DNA of 64,000 nt from Alistipes montrealensis (GTDB lineage: Bacteria > Bacteroidota > Bacteroidia > Bacteroidales > Rikenellaceae). Every line of letters starts with the position of its first letter. Within the stretch, counting starts at the first letter, position 1. The notes under the pieces were generated by a model. That model saw nothing but the letters and a program-made list of their open reading frames with translations, searched no databases and was not told the DNA's origin. The position numbers were made by a program, and so were the translations under genes. Shown piece after piece: positions 34,533-42,977 of the stretch. The DNA lies in contig NZ_JAGYXY010000003.1 in the NCBI RefSeq assembly GCF_018362775.1, positions 282,846 to 346,845 of the forward strand, given 5' to 3'.

Positions 34533-35120
34533 TTAGAGCAGGCGGCGGCGAAGTTCGTCGCACGCTGCGGCAGGATCGTGGTGGTCGAAGACGAAACCGC
34601 GGATGCCCTGAGCGGCGGCGGCTTCGATGTTCATCTCCCGGTCGTCGATGAAAAGCGTCTCGGAAGGCGTGAGGCCGTAACGTTCGAGCAGAATCTCGTA
34701 AATGCGCGGCTCGGGTTTTACGGTGTGTTCCTCGCAGGAGACTACTTCGCCGTCGAAAAGTCCGTAGACCGGGAAGCGGCGCAGGAAATCGATAAATTCG
34801 CGCGACATGTTCGAAAGCACATAGAGCTTATACCCCGCTGCTTTCAGGTCACGAACCAGGCTCTCGGTCGGCTTCACGGGTTCCTGCAGGTCGACGGCCA
34901 GTTGCAGGACGGCGGCGCAGGATTCATAGGACCGGCCGGTCATCCCGCTGATGGTCCGGGTCACCTCGCTGAGCGTCGACGTGCCGCGGTCGTATTCCTC
35001 CCAGAAAAGAGGCATGCGCGGAGCGCGGAGGAAGCTAAAAAATTCGAGCAGTTCAGGGGTGCATTTGCTTTTATCGCGGGCAAAAAGAACCCCGCCGAGG
35101 TCAAAAACGATATTTTTCAT
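34533..35120 (-). CDS. HAD phosphatase, YihX-like
   Basis: A 195-residue cytosolic HAD hydrolase. Motif I is MKNIVFDLGGVLFARDKS, the DLG(N/G)V form of the YihX glucose-1-phosphate phosphatase group rather than DxDGT. Motif II is YVLSNMSREF, motif III HTVKPEPRIY and motif IV FIDDREMNIEAA. The open frame runs much further upstream (to 36143), but that part is antisense to the next gene. The ATG at 35120 gives the family length and lies just downstream of a consensus promoter. The substrate is probably a sugar phosphate or nucleotide. It converges on the Oar receptor gene with a shared terminator. Confidence 0.88.
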   Translation of the reverse strand: MKNIVFDLGGVLFARDKSKCTPELLEFFSFLRAPRMPLFWEEYDRGTSTLSEVTRTISGMTGRSYESCAAVLQLAVDLQEPVKPTESLVRDLKAAGYKLYVLSNMSREFIDFLRRFPVYGLFDGEVVSCEEHTVKPEPRIYEILLERYGLTPSETLFIDDREMNIEAAAAQGIRGFVFDHHDPAAACDELRRRLL

Positions 35121-35125
35121 AGTTG

Positions 35126-35157
35126 CAAAGATAGTGTAAGGCAAGAGGAATGCCAAA
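35126..35157 (-). promoter_or_regulatory. Promoter of the YihX-like gene
   Basis: Minus strand TTTG (35157-35154), 20 bases, TATCTTTG (35133-35126): a full consensus match 6 bases upstream of the ATG, giving a very short or absent leader. Confidence 0.7.
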
Positions 35158-35306
35158 TTTATTTGAGCCTTCCCGAACCACAGCCGGTCCGGGGCAATGC
35201 CGCAGACAGCACACGACGAGGATAATACCGGCTGCCGGGAAGCTCCGCCTAAACCGGAATTTCGGGTTGGTGCGGGATTTGCAGGAGTCGGAATAAACAT
35301 AAACCT

Positions 35307-36350
35307 ATGAATCACGGAATAAGTATCCTCTTCCGCGCCATTCCCCTCGCAATGGCCGCTTTCTGCTTCGCTTACGGAGCCTATATTTTCTCCGCCGGGA
35401 CCGATGCGGCACGCCTGACGGCAGGCCCCGTGGTCTTCTACCTCGGGTCGATCTGCATCGCGCTCTACTGCACCGCCGCAACGATCATCCGCCAGATCAT
35501 CGGCACGTATTCGGCGGCGGCGAAGTATCTCTTTCCGGCGATCGGTTACACCTTCGCCGTACTGACGCTCGTCAGCGGGGCATTCATCATCTCCTCGCAG
35601 TGGTCCGGGGCGCTGGTTACCGGGCACGTCGTCTGCGGACTGGGACTGATCACGGCCTGCGTGGCTACGGCGGCAACCTCGTCGACGCGTTTCAGCCTGA
35701 TTCCGAAAAACTCCGCCGACAATACCTTCTCGGTCAACCCGGCAGGATTCACGCGGGCGCAATCGTCGCTGCTGATTTTCATTGTTTCGGCGGTAGCCGC
35801 CATAGCCTGGATCTGGTGTATCCTGCTCTACGTGCGGGGAACGCTGCCGGCCCATATCGTTGCGGGCAGCGTGATGTTCGGCATCGCCTGCGTCTGCACA
35901 TCGCTCATAGCACTCGTCGCCAGCATTGCCCGGCAGGCCCGCGGGAGTTACTCGATGGAAGAGAAACGCAAGTGGATGGGTCTCGTGCTGACGATGGGTA
36001 GCCTGGCATTCGTACTCGGACTGCTGCTGATCTTCCTGTACTGGGGCGAAACGATCAATTTCGTGGGGTTCGTGCTGATCGGACTGGCGCTGATCTGCTG
36101 GAGTATTTCGAGCAAGGTGATCCTGCTGGCGAAGATCTGGCACGCCGATTTCCCGCTGGCCAACCGCATTCCGATCATCCCCGTGCTGACGGCGCTCACC
36201 TGCCTGTTCCTCGCCGCATTCCTCTACGAAGGGGCGCTGTTCGAAGCCAAGTATTTCGTTCCGGCGCGCGTATTGTCGGGATTCGGAGCCATCTGTTTCA
36301 CGCTCTACTCCATCGTCTCGATCCTCGAAAGCGGAGCCAGCAAGAAATAA
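35307..36350 (+). CDS. DUF2776-like ten-helix membrane protein
   Basis: A 347-residue membrane protein with about ten evenly spaced hydrophobic helices in two similar halves. The N-terminal ILFRAIPLAMAAFCFAYGAY and the helix GFVLIGLALICWSISSKVIL fit what I recall of the DUF2776 family, whose role is unknown. A weak internal repeat is visible (SICIALYCTAATIIRQIIGT near residue 50 and SVMFGIACVCTSLIALVASI near 190), suggesting duplication of a five-helix unit. No transporter signature. Start chosen at the only ATG preceding the first helix. Divergent from the YihX-like gene. Confidence 0.65.
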   Translation: MNHGISILFRAIPLAMAAFCFAYGAYIFSAGTDAARLTAGPVVFYLGSICIALYCTAATIIRQIIGTYSAAAKYLFPAIGYTFAVLTLVSGAFIISSQWSGALVTGHVVCGLGLITACVATAATSSTRFSLIPKNSADNTFSVNPAGFTRAQSSLLIFIVSAVAAIAWIWCILLYVRGTLPAHIVAGSVMFGIACVCTSLIALVASIARQARGSYSMEEKRKWMGLVLTMGSLAFVLGLLLIFLYWGETINFVGFVLIGLALICWSISSKVILLAKIWHADFPLANRIPIIPVLTALTCLFLAAFLYEGALFEAKYFVPARVLSGFGAICFTLYSIVSILESGASKK

Positions 36351-36394
36351 TTAAAAATGAAAAATTAAGAATTAAAAATTCATTTTAAGGAAGA

Positions 36395-36471
36395 GCAGAT
36401 TTTGCACCACTATTTTTGATCAGTGCGACGCAGATGTAAAAGCACCTATCGTGATTTTTGATTATCGCGGA
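36395..36471. repeat. Degenerate tandem repeats near GCAGAT
   Basis: Two imperfect units of about 35-42 bases, each beginning GCAGAT and ending in TTTTTGAT plus GCG, in an AT-rich gap. A third partial GCAGAT follows at 36472. Possibly the remnant of a small repeat array. Confidence 0.4.
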
Positions 36472-36495
36472 GCAGATTTCGGCTTAACGCAGTTC

Positions 36496-36535
36496 GGCCC
36501 GGACGGGACATACAGAGGTATTTCCCGTTCGGGCC
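36496..36535. terminator. Strong hairpin between DUF2776 and pyrophosphatase genes
   Basis: Thirteen-base stem GGCCCGGACGGGA (36496-36508) with TCCCGTTCGGGCC (36523-36535), one G-U pair, loop of 14. No T run on either strand, so it may stabilise mRNA ends or need a factor to terminate. Confidence 0.6.
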
Positions 36536-36574
36536 GGACAAGGCAGGGCGAAAGGTGCCCGTGAGAATCGAAAA

Positions 36575-38791
36575 TCAGAACAGATGGAAGGCGACGGTCA
36601 GGCCCGCCATCACGATCGCAACCATCGACATCAGCTTGATGAGGATGTTGAGCGACGGACCCGAAGTGTCCTTGAAGGGATCGCCGACGGTGTCGCCGAC
36701 GACCGTAGCCCGATGACAATCGGAACCCTTGCCGCCGAAATGGCCCTCTTCGACCATCTTTTTGGCATTGTCCCAGGCGCCTCCGGCATTGGCCATGAAG
36801 ACCGCCAGCACGAAGCCCGAACTGAGGCCGCCGACCAGAAGACCCATTACGCCCGCCACGCCGAAAACCAGTCCGACGACAATCGGGGCGGCAATGGCCA
36901 GCAGGCTCGGGAACAGCATTTCACGCTGTGCGCCGCGGGTCGAAATCTCGACGCAGCGGGCATAGTCGGGCGTACCTTCGCCCGTGAGGATGCCTTTGAT
37001 CTCGCGGAACTGGCGGCGTACCTCCTCGACCATACTCTGGGCGGCGCGGCCTACGGCGTTCATCGTCAGACCGCAAAAGAGGAACGACATCATCGCGCCG
37101 ATGAAAACACCGATCAGCACCGTGGGATTCATCAGCGACACCCGGTAATACTCCATGAAATCGAGGATCGAAGCGTCCTGAACGAAACGCATGGACCCGT
37201 CGGACATTTCGAGCATCGTCGTACCGTTGTGGATCAGCCCGATGCGGATTTCTTCGATATAGGAAGCCAGCAGTGCAAGGGCTGTCAGCGCCGCGGAACC
37301 GATGGCGAAGCCCTTGCCCGTGGCGGCCGTGGTATTGCCCAGCGCGTCGAGCGCGTCGGTGCGCTGGCGTACTTCCTTGCCCAGGCCGCTCATCTCGGCA
37401 TTACCGCCCGCATTGTCGGCGATCGGTCCGTAGGCGTCGGTAGCGAGGGTGATGCCCAGCGTCGAGAGCATGCCGACAGCGGCGATACCGATGCCATAAA
37501 GGCCCATCGACATATTCTGCGGGGCCATCATGTTCTGCACATCGAAACCAATGGCGCAGAGGTAGGCAAGGATGATCGCCACGCCGATCGTCAAGACGGG
37601 AATGGCCGTGGAGATCATACCCGAACCGATACCCGCGATGATAACCGTAGCGGGGCCCGTCTGGGCACTTCCGGCGATCTTCTGCGTCGGTTTATAGGAG
37701 TGCGACGTAAAGTATTCCGTGGCCTGGCCGATAACGATACCCGCCACGAGGCCCGTGATGACCGAGAACGACAGCCCGACCCAGTTTTCGACACCCAGCA
37801 GGTAGAGGATACCGAAGGTAGCGGCGGCAATCAGCAGCGAGCTGAAATTGACGCCCACACCCAGCGAGCGGAGCAGTTCGCGCATCGTGGCTCCCTCCTT
37901 GGCGCGCACGAGGAAAATGCCGATGATCGAGAGCAGGATGCCCACGGCGGCGATCAGCATCGGGGCCAGCACGGCCTTGATCTGCAAAGCCTCGGAACCG
38001 GTCGATGAAAAGGCCGCAGCGCCCAGCGCCGCAGTAGCGAGAATCGAGCCGCAATAGCTCTCGTAGAGGTCGGCGCCCATGCCGGCCACGTCGCCCACGT
38101 TGTCGCCCACGTTGTCGGCGATGGTCGCCGGGTTGCGCGGGTCGTCCTCGGGAATACCGGCCTCAACCTTACCGACGAGGTCCGCACCGACATCGGCGGC
38201 TTTGGTGTAGATGCCGCCGCCGACACGCGCGAAGAGCGCCTGCGTCGAAGCTCCCATACCGAAGGTGAGCATCGTCGTCGTGATGACCACGAGTTTCTGC
38301 GGCCCGGCGACTTCGACGAAATGGTTCAGAATAAGATACCAGAACGAAATGTCGAGCAGGCCGAGGCCCACGACCACCAGTCCCATCACCGCGCCGCTGC
38401 GAAAAGCGACCTTCAGGCCGCGGTCGAGCGACTGCCGTGCGGCGTTGGCCGTACGGGCCGAAGCGTAAGTAGCGGTCTTCATGCCGAAGTAGCCCGCCAG
38501 ACCCGAAAAGAAACCGCCCGTGATGAAAGCGAAGGGAACCCAGCCGTTCTGCACGCCGGCGCCATAGGCCAGGTAGGCAAAAAACAACGCCAGCACCACG
38601 AAGACGATACCGACGACTTTGTACTGTTGCCGCAGGTAGGCCATAGCGCCCTTACGGACGTGCGCGGCAATTTCGCGCATGCGCTCCGTACCCTCGTCCT
38701 CGCGCTTCATCAGGCGGTAAAACGCCCAGGCGAAAGCCAGGGCGACGATGGACGCGGCAGGTACGATCCAAAAAATCGAAGGAATGTTCAT
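36575..38791 (-). CDS. hppA: Membrane-bound ion-translocating pyrophosphatase, K+-dependent type
   Basis: A 738-residue, about 16-helix pump that hydrolyses pyrophosphate to move H+ or Na+ out of the cytosol. The substrate site is seen in GGIYTKAADVGADLVGKVEA and DPRNPATIADNVGDNVGDVA, with the DNVGDN aspartates for magnesium-pyrophosphate. The second site is PIADNAGGNAEMSGL and the C-terminal DCHRATVVGDTVGDPFKDTS. The determinant GNTTAATGKG has alanine where K+-independent enzymes have lysine, so it should need K+. Sodium pumping is plausible given the NQR operon nearby but not decided by sequence. Start taken at the ATG at 38791; the open frame continues 27 codons upstream but is not family-like. 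Confidence 0.95.
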   Translation of the reverse strand: MNIPSIFWIVPAASIVALAFAWAFYRLMKREDEGTERMREIAAHVRKGAMAYLRQQYKVVGIVFVVLALFFAYLAYGAGVQNGWVPFAFITGGFFSGLAGYFGMKTATYASARTANAARQSLDRGLKVAFRSGAVMGLVVVGLGLLDISFWYLILNHFVEVAGPQKLVVITTTMLTFGMGASTQALFARVGGGIYTKAADVGADLVGKVEAGIPEDDPRNPATIADNVGDNVGDVAGMGADLYESYCGSILATAALGAAAFSSTGSEALQIKAVLAPMLIAAVGILLSIIGIFLVRAKEGATMRELLRSLGVGVNFSSLLIAAATFGILYLLGVENWVGLSFSVITGLVAGIVIGQATEYFTSHSYKPTQKIAGSAQTGPATVIIAGIGSGMISTAIPVLTIGVAIILAYLCAIGFDVQNMMAPQNMSMGLYGIGIAAVGMLSTLGITLATDAYGPIADNAGGNAEMSGLGKEVRQRTDALDALGNTTAATGKGFAIGSAALTALALLASYIEEIRIGLIHNGTTMLEMSDGSMRFVQDASILDFMEYYRVSLMNPTVLIGVFIGAMMSFLFCGLTMNAVGRAAQSMVEEVRRQFREIKGILTGEGTPDYARCVEISTRGAQREMLFPSLLAIAAPIVVGLVFGVAGVMGLLVGGLSSGFVLAVFMANAGGAWDNAKKMVEEGHFGGKGSDCHRATVVGDTVGDPFKDTSGPSLNILIKLMSMVAIVMAGLTVAFHLF

Positions 38792-38869
38792 ATCATGAAT
38801 AAAGTTAGTTGGTTGGTCTTTTTTTGCCAGCGACGGCTTCCCGGCCGGCCTTAGCGCCCGGGCTAAGAA

Positions 38870-38877
38870 CAAATATA
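38870..38877 (-). promoter_or_regulatory. -7 promoter box of hppA
   Basis: Minus strand TATATTTG, exact TAnnTTTG match, 79 bases before the ATG. It overlaps the T-rich tail of the terminator of the upstream EEP gene. Confidence 0.5.
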
Positions 38878-38884
38878 CAAAAAT

Positions 38885-38910
38885 ATCCCGGTCGTTGTTA
38901 CGGCCGGGAT
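38885..38910 (-). terminator. Terminator of the EEP/regulator operon
   Basis: Eleven-base stem ATCCCGGTCGT / ACGGCCGGGAT with a 4-base loop (one G-U pair), followed on the minus strand by ATATTTTTG, 23 bases after the EEP stop codon. Confidence 0.8.
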
Positions 38911-38932
38911 GCTAAAATTGTCGGGATCAACG

Positions 38933-39847
38933 CTATTTTGCGCTTTTCGGTACACGAAACTCCACGACGACCGGGCGGTGGTCCGAAGCCTTGTCGGTAA
39001 AGGGATCGCAGACCGTCACGACATGTTTCACGCCCTCCCAGATTTCATCCGTACAATAGATAAAGTCGATGCGCGCTTTGCCGCCCGTGGTCGAAGGCAC
39101 GAATTCGCCGGAGAACCAGTCGCCCACGACATCGTGGGGATAGGCAAGGCGCACGAGGTTATGTACGTCGTAGTTGCGCACTCCGTGAAAGGGTTTGTCG
39201 AGGGGCGAATGGGAATTGAAATCGCCCATCATCATCCAGTGTTTCTCACCGGCAAATTCGGGATTGAGGATCGTGGCTTCGAGAATCCGCCGCATCTCCC
39301 CGACGCGGAACGCTTCACCCCCGTTGTCCTTGCGGGTTTTGTCGCCCATCGAGTAGCGCTGGGGCCAGAGATGCAGCACCACATAGTTGATACCGTTGAT
39401 CTTCACATGCAGCGCGCCGTGGGAAAGCCCTTCGCCGATGCGCTGCACCACTTCGATCGGATATTTCGAGGTGAAGGCCACCGGATAATTGTCCTGGTAG
39501 GGACCGATTGCAGTATAGGGATGTCCCCAGCGCTGCGCCAGCAGGTGCAGGCTGTCGGGCAGGTAACGCGGCATCTGCTCCTTGCTGACGGTCTTCTTCT
39601 GCTCGTTCCAGTGGGTAGCCCCCTCGCAGATGGCGAAAACGTCGGGGTCCTGCGTCCGGACCCATTTGGCAAAGCGGTCGTAGTTGTTATACTGGTCGTA
39701 CCACATGCCGTCGGCAATGTTGTAATCCATCAGGCGCACCGTCTGCGCCTTTTTCTTTGCAGGCCGTTTGGCCTCAGCCGCAGGAGCCGCGGCAAAAACG
39801 CCGGCCAGCAACAGCAGCGCGGCGATTTTCAGTTTGGGATTGATCAT
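38933..39847 (-). CDS. Exported endonuclease/exonuclease/phosphatase (EEP)-family enzyme
   Basis: A 304-residue exported protein with signal peptide MINPKLKIAALLLLAGVFAA followed by an alanine/lysine-rich stretch. The DNase I-like EEP active site is complete: LMDYNIADGM (Asn), FAICEGA (catalytic Glu), HLWPQ, MMGDFNSHSPLD (Asp, Asn), RIDFIYCTDE and SDHRPVVVEF (terminal Asp-His). EEP enzymes cut phosphodiesters in nucleic acids, inositol phosphates or sphingomyelin; the substrate here is not readable. Its start overlaps the stop of the DUF6377 regulator by 4 bases (ATGA), so it is translated with it. A clear paralogue lies in the divergent PUL (45100-46032), similar in motif order and spacing. 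Confidence 0.9.
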   Translation of the reverse strand: MINPKLKIAALLLLAGVFAAAPAAEAKRPAKKKAQTVRLMDYNIADGMWYDQYNNYDRFAKWVRTQDPDVFAICEGATHWNEQKKTVSKEQMPRYLPDSLHLLAQRWGHPYTAIGPYQDNYPVAFTSKYPIEVVQRIGEGLSHGALHVKINGINYVVLHLWPQRYSMGDKTRKDNGGEAFRVGEMRRILEATILNPEFAGEKHWMMMGDFNSHSPLDKPFHGVRNYDVHNLVRLAYPHDVVGDWFSGEFVPSTTGGKARIDFIYCTDEIWEGVKHVVTVCDPFTDKASDHRPVVVEFRVPKSAK

Positions 39848-41538
39848 ATCGTAAGGTTTTGAGTCGTATTGTCCGTCGTTCCGTTCAGGCCGATCAGTTG
39901 CACGCGCTGCTCGAAATCGCCGATGCCGGGACGCGCATGGCGCTGGGTGACCGAGCGGTAGTTGTAGACGGTGCGGATCGAACAGTGCAGCAATGCGGCG
40001 ATAGTGGCCGTGTCGGTGATACCCAGCCGGATCAGCGCATAGATGCGCAGCACAGTGGTGAGTTCGCCGTCGTGGCGCCCTTCGGTGCGGGCCTCTTCGA
40101 TCAGCAGGCCGTTCATCTCGTCGATAAACGAAGGAAAAAGCCCCAGGAAGGTTTCGTCGAAAAGCGTATAAAACTCCTTCAGTTCGTCGTTGCGGACGTT
40201 GCTGCGGGCATATTCGCGGCGGAGTTCCGCGATCCGGTCGTCGCGCAGCATCTTGTTGACATACTGATAGGTGGCCGACAGTTTATTGATATACTCCGAG
40301 ATGGTTTGCAGGAAGCCCCCGATATAAACCTCCTTGATTCGGTTGGCATCGGCGATACGGATGTTCTGGCTGCTCAGGCGGCCGTTCGTCTCGCGCAGGC
40401 TCCGGGCCAGCTCGTTCAGTTTGTCGTTCGACATGCGGAGGGTCTGCTGCACGGCATAAAGCCGCCGGTTCTGCGACAACACGTAAAACACCGCGGCGGC
40501 CGCGGAAATAAAGAAAAGCAGCACGACGACGATCAGCACGATGTACATCGTGTGCAGCCGGGCGTTGCGCTCGCTGTAAGCCGCTTCGATCTGCGGCAGG
40601 ATGGCCATATCGCGCCACGAACGGCTCGGGGAGTTGAAAAAACGGGTATCGCTGATCGCCACGCGGATATAGTTCATCGCCCGGTCGACATCGCCGCGGT
40701 TGAAGAGTTCCTCGGAGACGGCGCACAGCGACCCGTGGTCACGCACGGCAGACTGGATGTCGGCCAGCGCCGAACGCACGAACCAGGCGAGTTCCCGGTC
40801 GGCGTGCCCCGCCTTTCCTTCGAGCAGGGCCTTGTGGTTGGCGGCTTTGGCGTAGGCGTGGGAATCGGAAGGGACGGAGGCCAGCAGGCTGTCGCAGAGG
40901 ATCGAGGCTTCGGTCCAGTCCTCGCGGAGGATCGCATCCATATACCCATAATAAAGGCCCGTATAGACATCGTCGCTGACTTTTGCCGCATTCACCGCAT
41001 AGTAATGCTCGCGCCGGCGGAAAACGTCGCGACGGTCACCCGGTTCGGTCAGGTAGCAGAGTTCGCGGTTCTTGCGGTGCTGGGCGACGTAGTAAGCCAG
41101 CAACGTCCGGCGGCTGACATGCACTGTATCGCGGATACCGCCCAGTATCTCCTCGGCCTCGTAAAAACGGCCGCTGAGGCTGTAACACAGCGCAATCGCG
41201 GAGCGGGTCCGCATGATCAGGTCGTTGTCGCCGATCTCCTCGGCCAGCGCGAGGCTCCGCCGCAGGTAGAGCAGCGCGAAATCGCTCTGGTAAGAACCGT
41301 AATTTTCGGCGAGCTGCTCGGTCAGGTCGAAGCGCGTGCGCAGCGAAAGCCCGTCACGGGCCAGTGCGCGCTTGAGCGAGTCGATGCGCGCTTCGCGCCG
41401 CGCCGTGAACTCGCCGCTGCGGGCGATCACATGGTCGAGCTGACGGAACAGGGCTTGCAATTCGGCCTTTTCATTGCCCGAAACCGGGGCCGTCCACAAG
41501 GCGGAAAACAAGACGATGAAGGTTGGAAGGATTTTCAT
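39844..41538 (-). CDS. DUF6377 transmembrane regulator (SusR-like)
   Basis: A 564-residue regulator with signal peptide, a periplasmic helical-repeat (TPR-like) sensor part about residues 25-320 (LEEIGD-type pairs such as LRRSLALAEEIGD and SLSGRFYEAEEIL), a transmembrane helix near 330-352 (MYIVLIVVVLLFFISAAAAV), a coiled-coil linker (LNELARSLRETNGRL) and a C-terminal helix-turn-helix (LIRLGITDTATIAALLHCSI, then RTVYNYRSV). This order matches SusR-type DUF6377 regulators, which sense an oligosaccharide in the periplasm and activate the neighbouring PUL. It is divergent from the PUL, and the 310-base control region between them holds the matching promoters. Confidence 0.88.
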   Translation of the reverse strand: MKILPTFIVLFSALWTAPVSGNEKAELQALFRQLDHVIARSGEFTARREARIDSLKRALARDGLSLRTRFDLTEQLAENYGSYQSDFALLYLRRSLALAEEIGDNDLIMRTRSAIALCYSLSGRFYEAEEILGGIRDTVHVSRRTLLAYYVAQHRKNRELCYLTEPGDRRDVFRRREHYYAVNAAKVSDDVYTGLYYGYMDAILREDWTEASILCDSLLASVPSDSHAYAKAANHKALLEGKAGHADRELAWFVRSALADIQSAVRDHGSLCAVSEELFNRGDVDRAMNYIRVAISDTRFFNSPSRSWRDMAILPQIEAAYSERNARLHTMYIVLIVVVLLFFISAAAAVFYVLSQNRRLYAVQQTLRMSNDKLNELARSLRETNGRLSSQNIRIADANRIKEVYIGGFLQTISEYINKLSATYQYVNKMLRDDRIAELRREYARSNVRNDELKEFYTLFDETFLGLFPSFIDEMNGLLIEEARTEGRHDGELTTVLRIYALIRLGITDTATIAALLHCSIRTVYNYRSVTQRHARPGIGDFEQRVQLIGLNGTTDNTTQNLTI

Positions 41539-41557
41539 TTCAGGTTTCGGTTTAATG

Positions 41558-41589
41558 CAAACATAGCACTTTAATAGCGCAAAAACAAA
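41558..41589 (-). promoter_or_regulatory. Promoter of the DUF6377 regulator
   Basis: Minus strand TTTG (41589-41586), 20 bases, TATGTTTG (41565-41558), full consensus. The ATG lies at 41538. Confidence 0.7.
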
Positions 41590-41607
41590 TTATCGGAAAC
41601 CACCTGC

Positions 41608-41620
41608 ACATTACAAATGT
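41608..41620. promoter_or_regulatory. Palindrome, candidate regulator operator
   Basis: ACATTACAAATGT: perfect 5-base half sites around ACA, 19 bases from the regulator -33 element. Could allow autoregulation. Function inferred. Confidence 0.35.
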
Positions 41621-41649
41621 ATTAAAAAGCAAAATTCGAATACATCGGC

Positions 41650-41723
41650 ATTTACATAACGCATAGGGGTAAAAAAATACAAAAGACTGATAATAAAGCA
41701 ACTAAGATTTACAAGTATTTACA
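41650..41723. promoter_or_regulatory. ATTTACA repeats, candidate activator sites
   Basis: ATTTACA occurs at 41650-41656, 41707-41713 and 41717-41723. The last two are 10 bases apart, one helical turn, and end about 16-20 bases before the PUL -33 region. Suited to a dimeric activator; not proven. Confidence 0.35.
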
Positions 41724-41761
41724 TTTTCAAGCAACGTCCTTTTCCGAAATTTATTAAGGAC

Positions 41762-41769
41762 TATCTTTG
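41762..41769 (+). promoter_or_regulatory. -7 box of the PUL operon
   Basis: TATCTTTG, exact TAnnTTTG match, with only TTTT about 18 bases upstream as a weak -33. A weak -33 fits a promoter that needs an activator. The first PUL ATG is at 41849. Confidence 0.55.
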
Positions 41770-41848
41770 TAATGAAAATATTTTCAATATCCGTCCGAAA
41801 TTTAACAAAAATTCTTCAAATCTTTTCAGACCAATTAACCTAAATGCT

Positions 41849-42943
41849 ATGAGAACAACTCTATCTCAGAAAATCCCGAAAAGGAGCGTCGCCTCGCTGA
41901 TCGCGGTACTGCTGCTGGCAGGCACGGTATCGCTGGGCACAGCCTGTGACGACGACAAGGACTTCTCCCGCAGGGAACACATCGAATGGTCGACCACGCC
42001 GGACTTCGACTTGCCGGCCGGGACGCTCCACGTGCCCGTCCGAGCGTCCGAGACGGACCCGACGGCGGGATATGTGACACAGATTTACATCAAGGCCAAC
42101 GTGGAATACGAAGCGATTTTCGAGACCGACGAGGAAGAGACCGAACCCGACTGGATCCGCATCGCCGGAATCAACCGCAATGTCCGCCCGGGAATCGACG
42201 AACTGAAACTCGAAATCAAAGCCCACCCGGGTGCGTACGAAGAGCGCAAAGGCTGCATTTCGCTGATCACCGGAGCCGAATACCTGAACGACTTCATCTC
42301 GATCGTGCAGGGATTTCCGGCCCGCGTCGAAGGGGATTTCGACTGGCTGAAATACGGTTCAACCAGCCCGCTGGAGACCAAGGGAGAGGCGCTGATCAGC
42401 AACTGGACCGCGGAACAAAAGGACAAAGGCTGGGAATCGAATCCCGCCGAAGAGGAGGGCACGGCCTACTGCTACGGCAAAAACGGATACGTCAAACTCG
42501 GTGACGGCGACGGACACGGCGCCAGCCTGATGACGCCCTACAAGCCGGACATCCGCGTGGACACGGCGGTCCTGGTACGCTTCAACGCCGTAGCCTACGC
42601 TGCGGCCGACGGCACGAAGGACAACAACAAACTGACGGTCAAAGTCGTCGGAGGCGGTGAATTCTTCGACGGTACGACCTCGAAAGACATTACGCTGAAC
42701 TACATCAACCCCGCGGCCGAAGAGCTTGAAACGGCCATGTGGGAGAACTCCCAGCAGGAGTTCATCCTCGTCTCGCACCCCAAGAACAAGTTTTCGAGCG
42801 AAACGCGCGTGGAGGTCATGGCGGGCGACTACGTCATGGAATCGGGCAACACACGCATATTCATCGACAATTTTTACATTTTCCGGCTCCGGTGGTACGA
42901 CTACCAATACTTTTTCGATGCTTTTCCCTGGGCGGAAAGATAA
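41849..42943 (+). CDS. PUL surface lipoprotein with C-terminal binding-type domain
   Basis: A 364-residue lipoprotein; lipobox near SLGTAC with Cys33 in the N-terminal LIAVLLLAGTVSLGTACDDD, and acidic residues directly after the cysteine that favour surface export. Residues about 60-160 look BACON-like (VEYEAIFETDEEE, WIRIAGINRNVRPG, GCISLITGAEYLNDFISIVQ). A beta-rich C-terminal domain follows from SNWTAEQKDKGWESNPA to MAGDYVMESGNTRIFIDNFY, reminiscent of jelly-roll carbohydrate-binding modules. First gene of the rightward PUL, so probably the most strongly expressed surface binder. Glycan binding is inferred, and no catalytic motif is present. Confidence 0.7.
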   Translation: MRTTLSQKIPKRSVASLIAVLLLAGTVSLGTACDDDKDFSRREHIEWSTTPDFDLPAGTLHVPVRASETDPTAGYVTQIYIKANVEYEAIFETDEEETEPDWIRIAGINRNVRPGIDELKLEIKAHPGAYEERKGCISLITGAEYLNDFISIVQGFPARVEGDFDWLKYGSTSPLETKGEALISNWTAEQKDKGWESNPAEEEGTAYCYGKNGYVKLGDGDGHGASLMTPYKPDIRVDTAVLVRFNAVAYAAADGTKDNNKLTVKVVGGGEFFDGTTSKDITLNYINPAAEELETAMWENSQQEFILVSHPKNKFSSETRVEVMAGDYVMESGNTRIFIDNFYIFRLRWYDYQYFFDAFPWAER

Positions 42944-42977
42944 AGTGACCCATTAAATCCTAACTGCAATACATACA

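Larger units (their letters stand above)
41539..41848. other. Divergent control region of the PUL
   Basis: Gene-free, AT-rich 310 bases between regulator and PUL. It contains promoters in both directions and the palindrome and ATTTACA repeats described separately. No RNA gene or reading frame is apparent. Confidence 0.7.

Noticed and set aside
34533..36143. 536-codon version of the HAD phosphatase
   Set aside because: The first 340 codons are antisense to the DUF2776-like gene, and the family start MKNIVFDLGG lies just downstream of a consensus promoter at 35126-35157.
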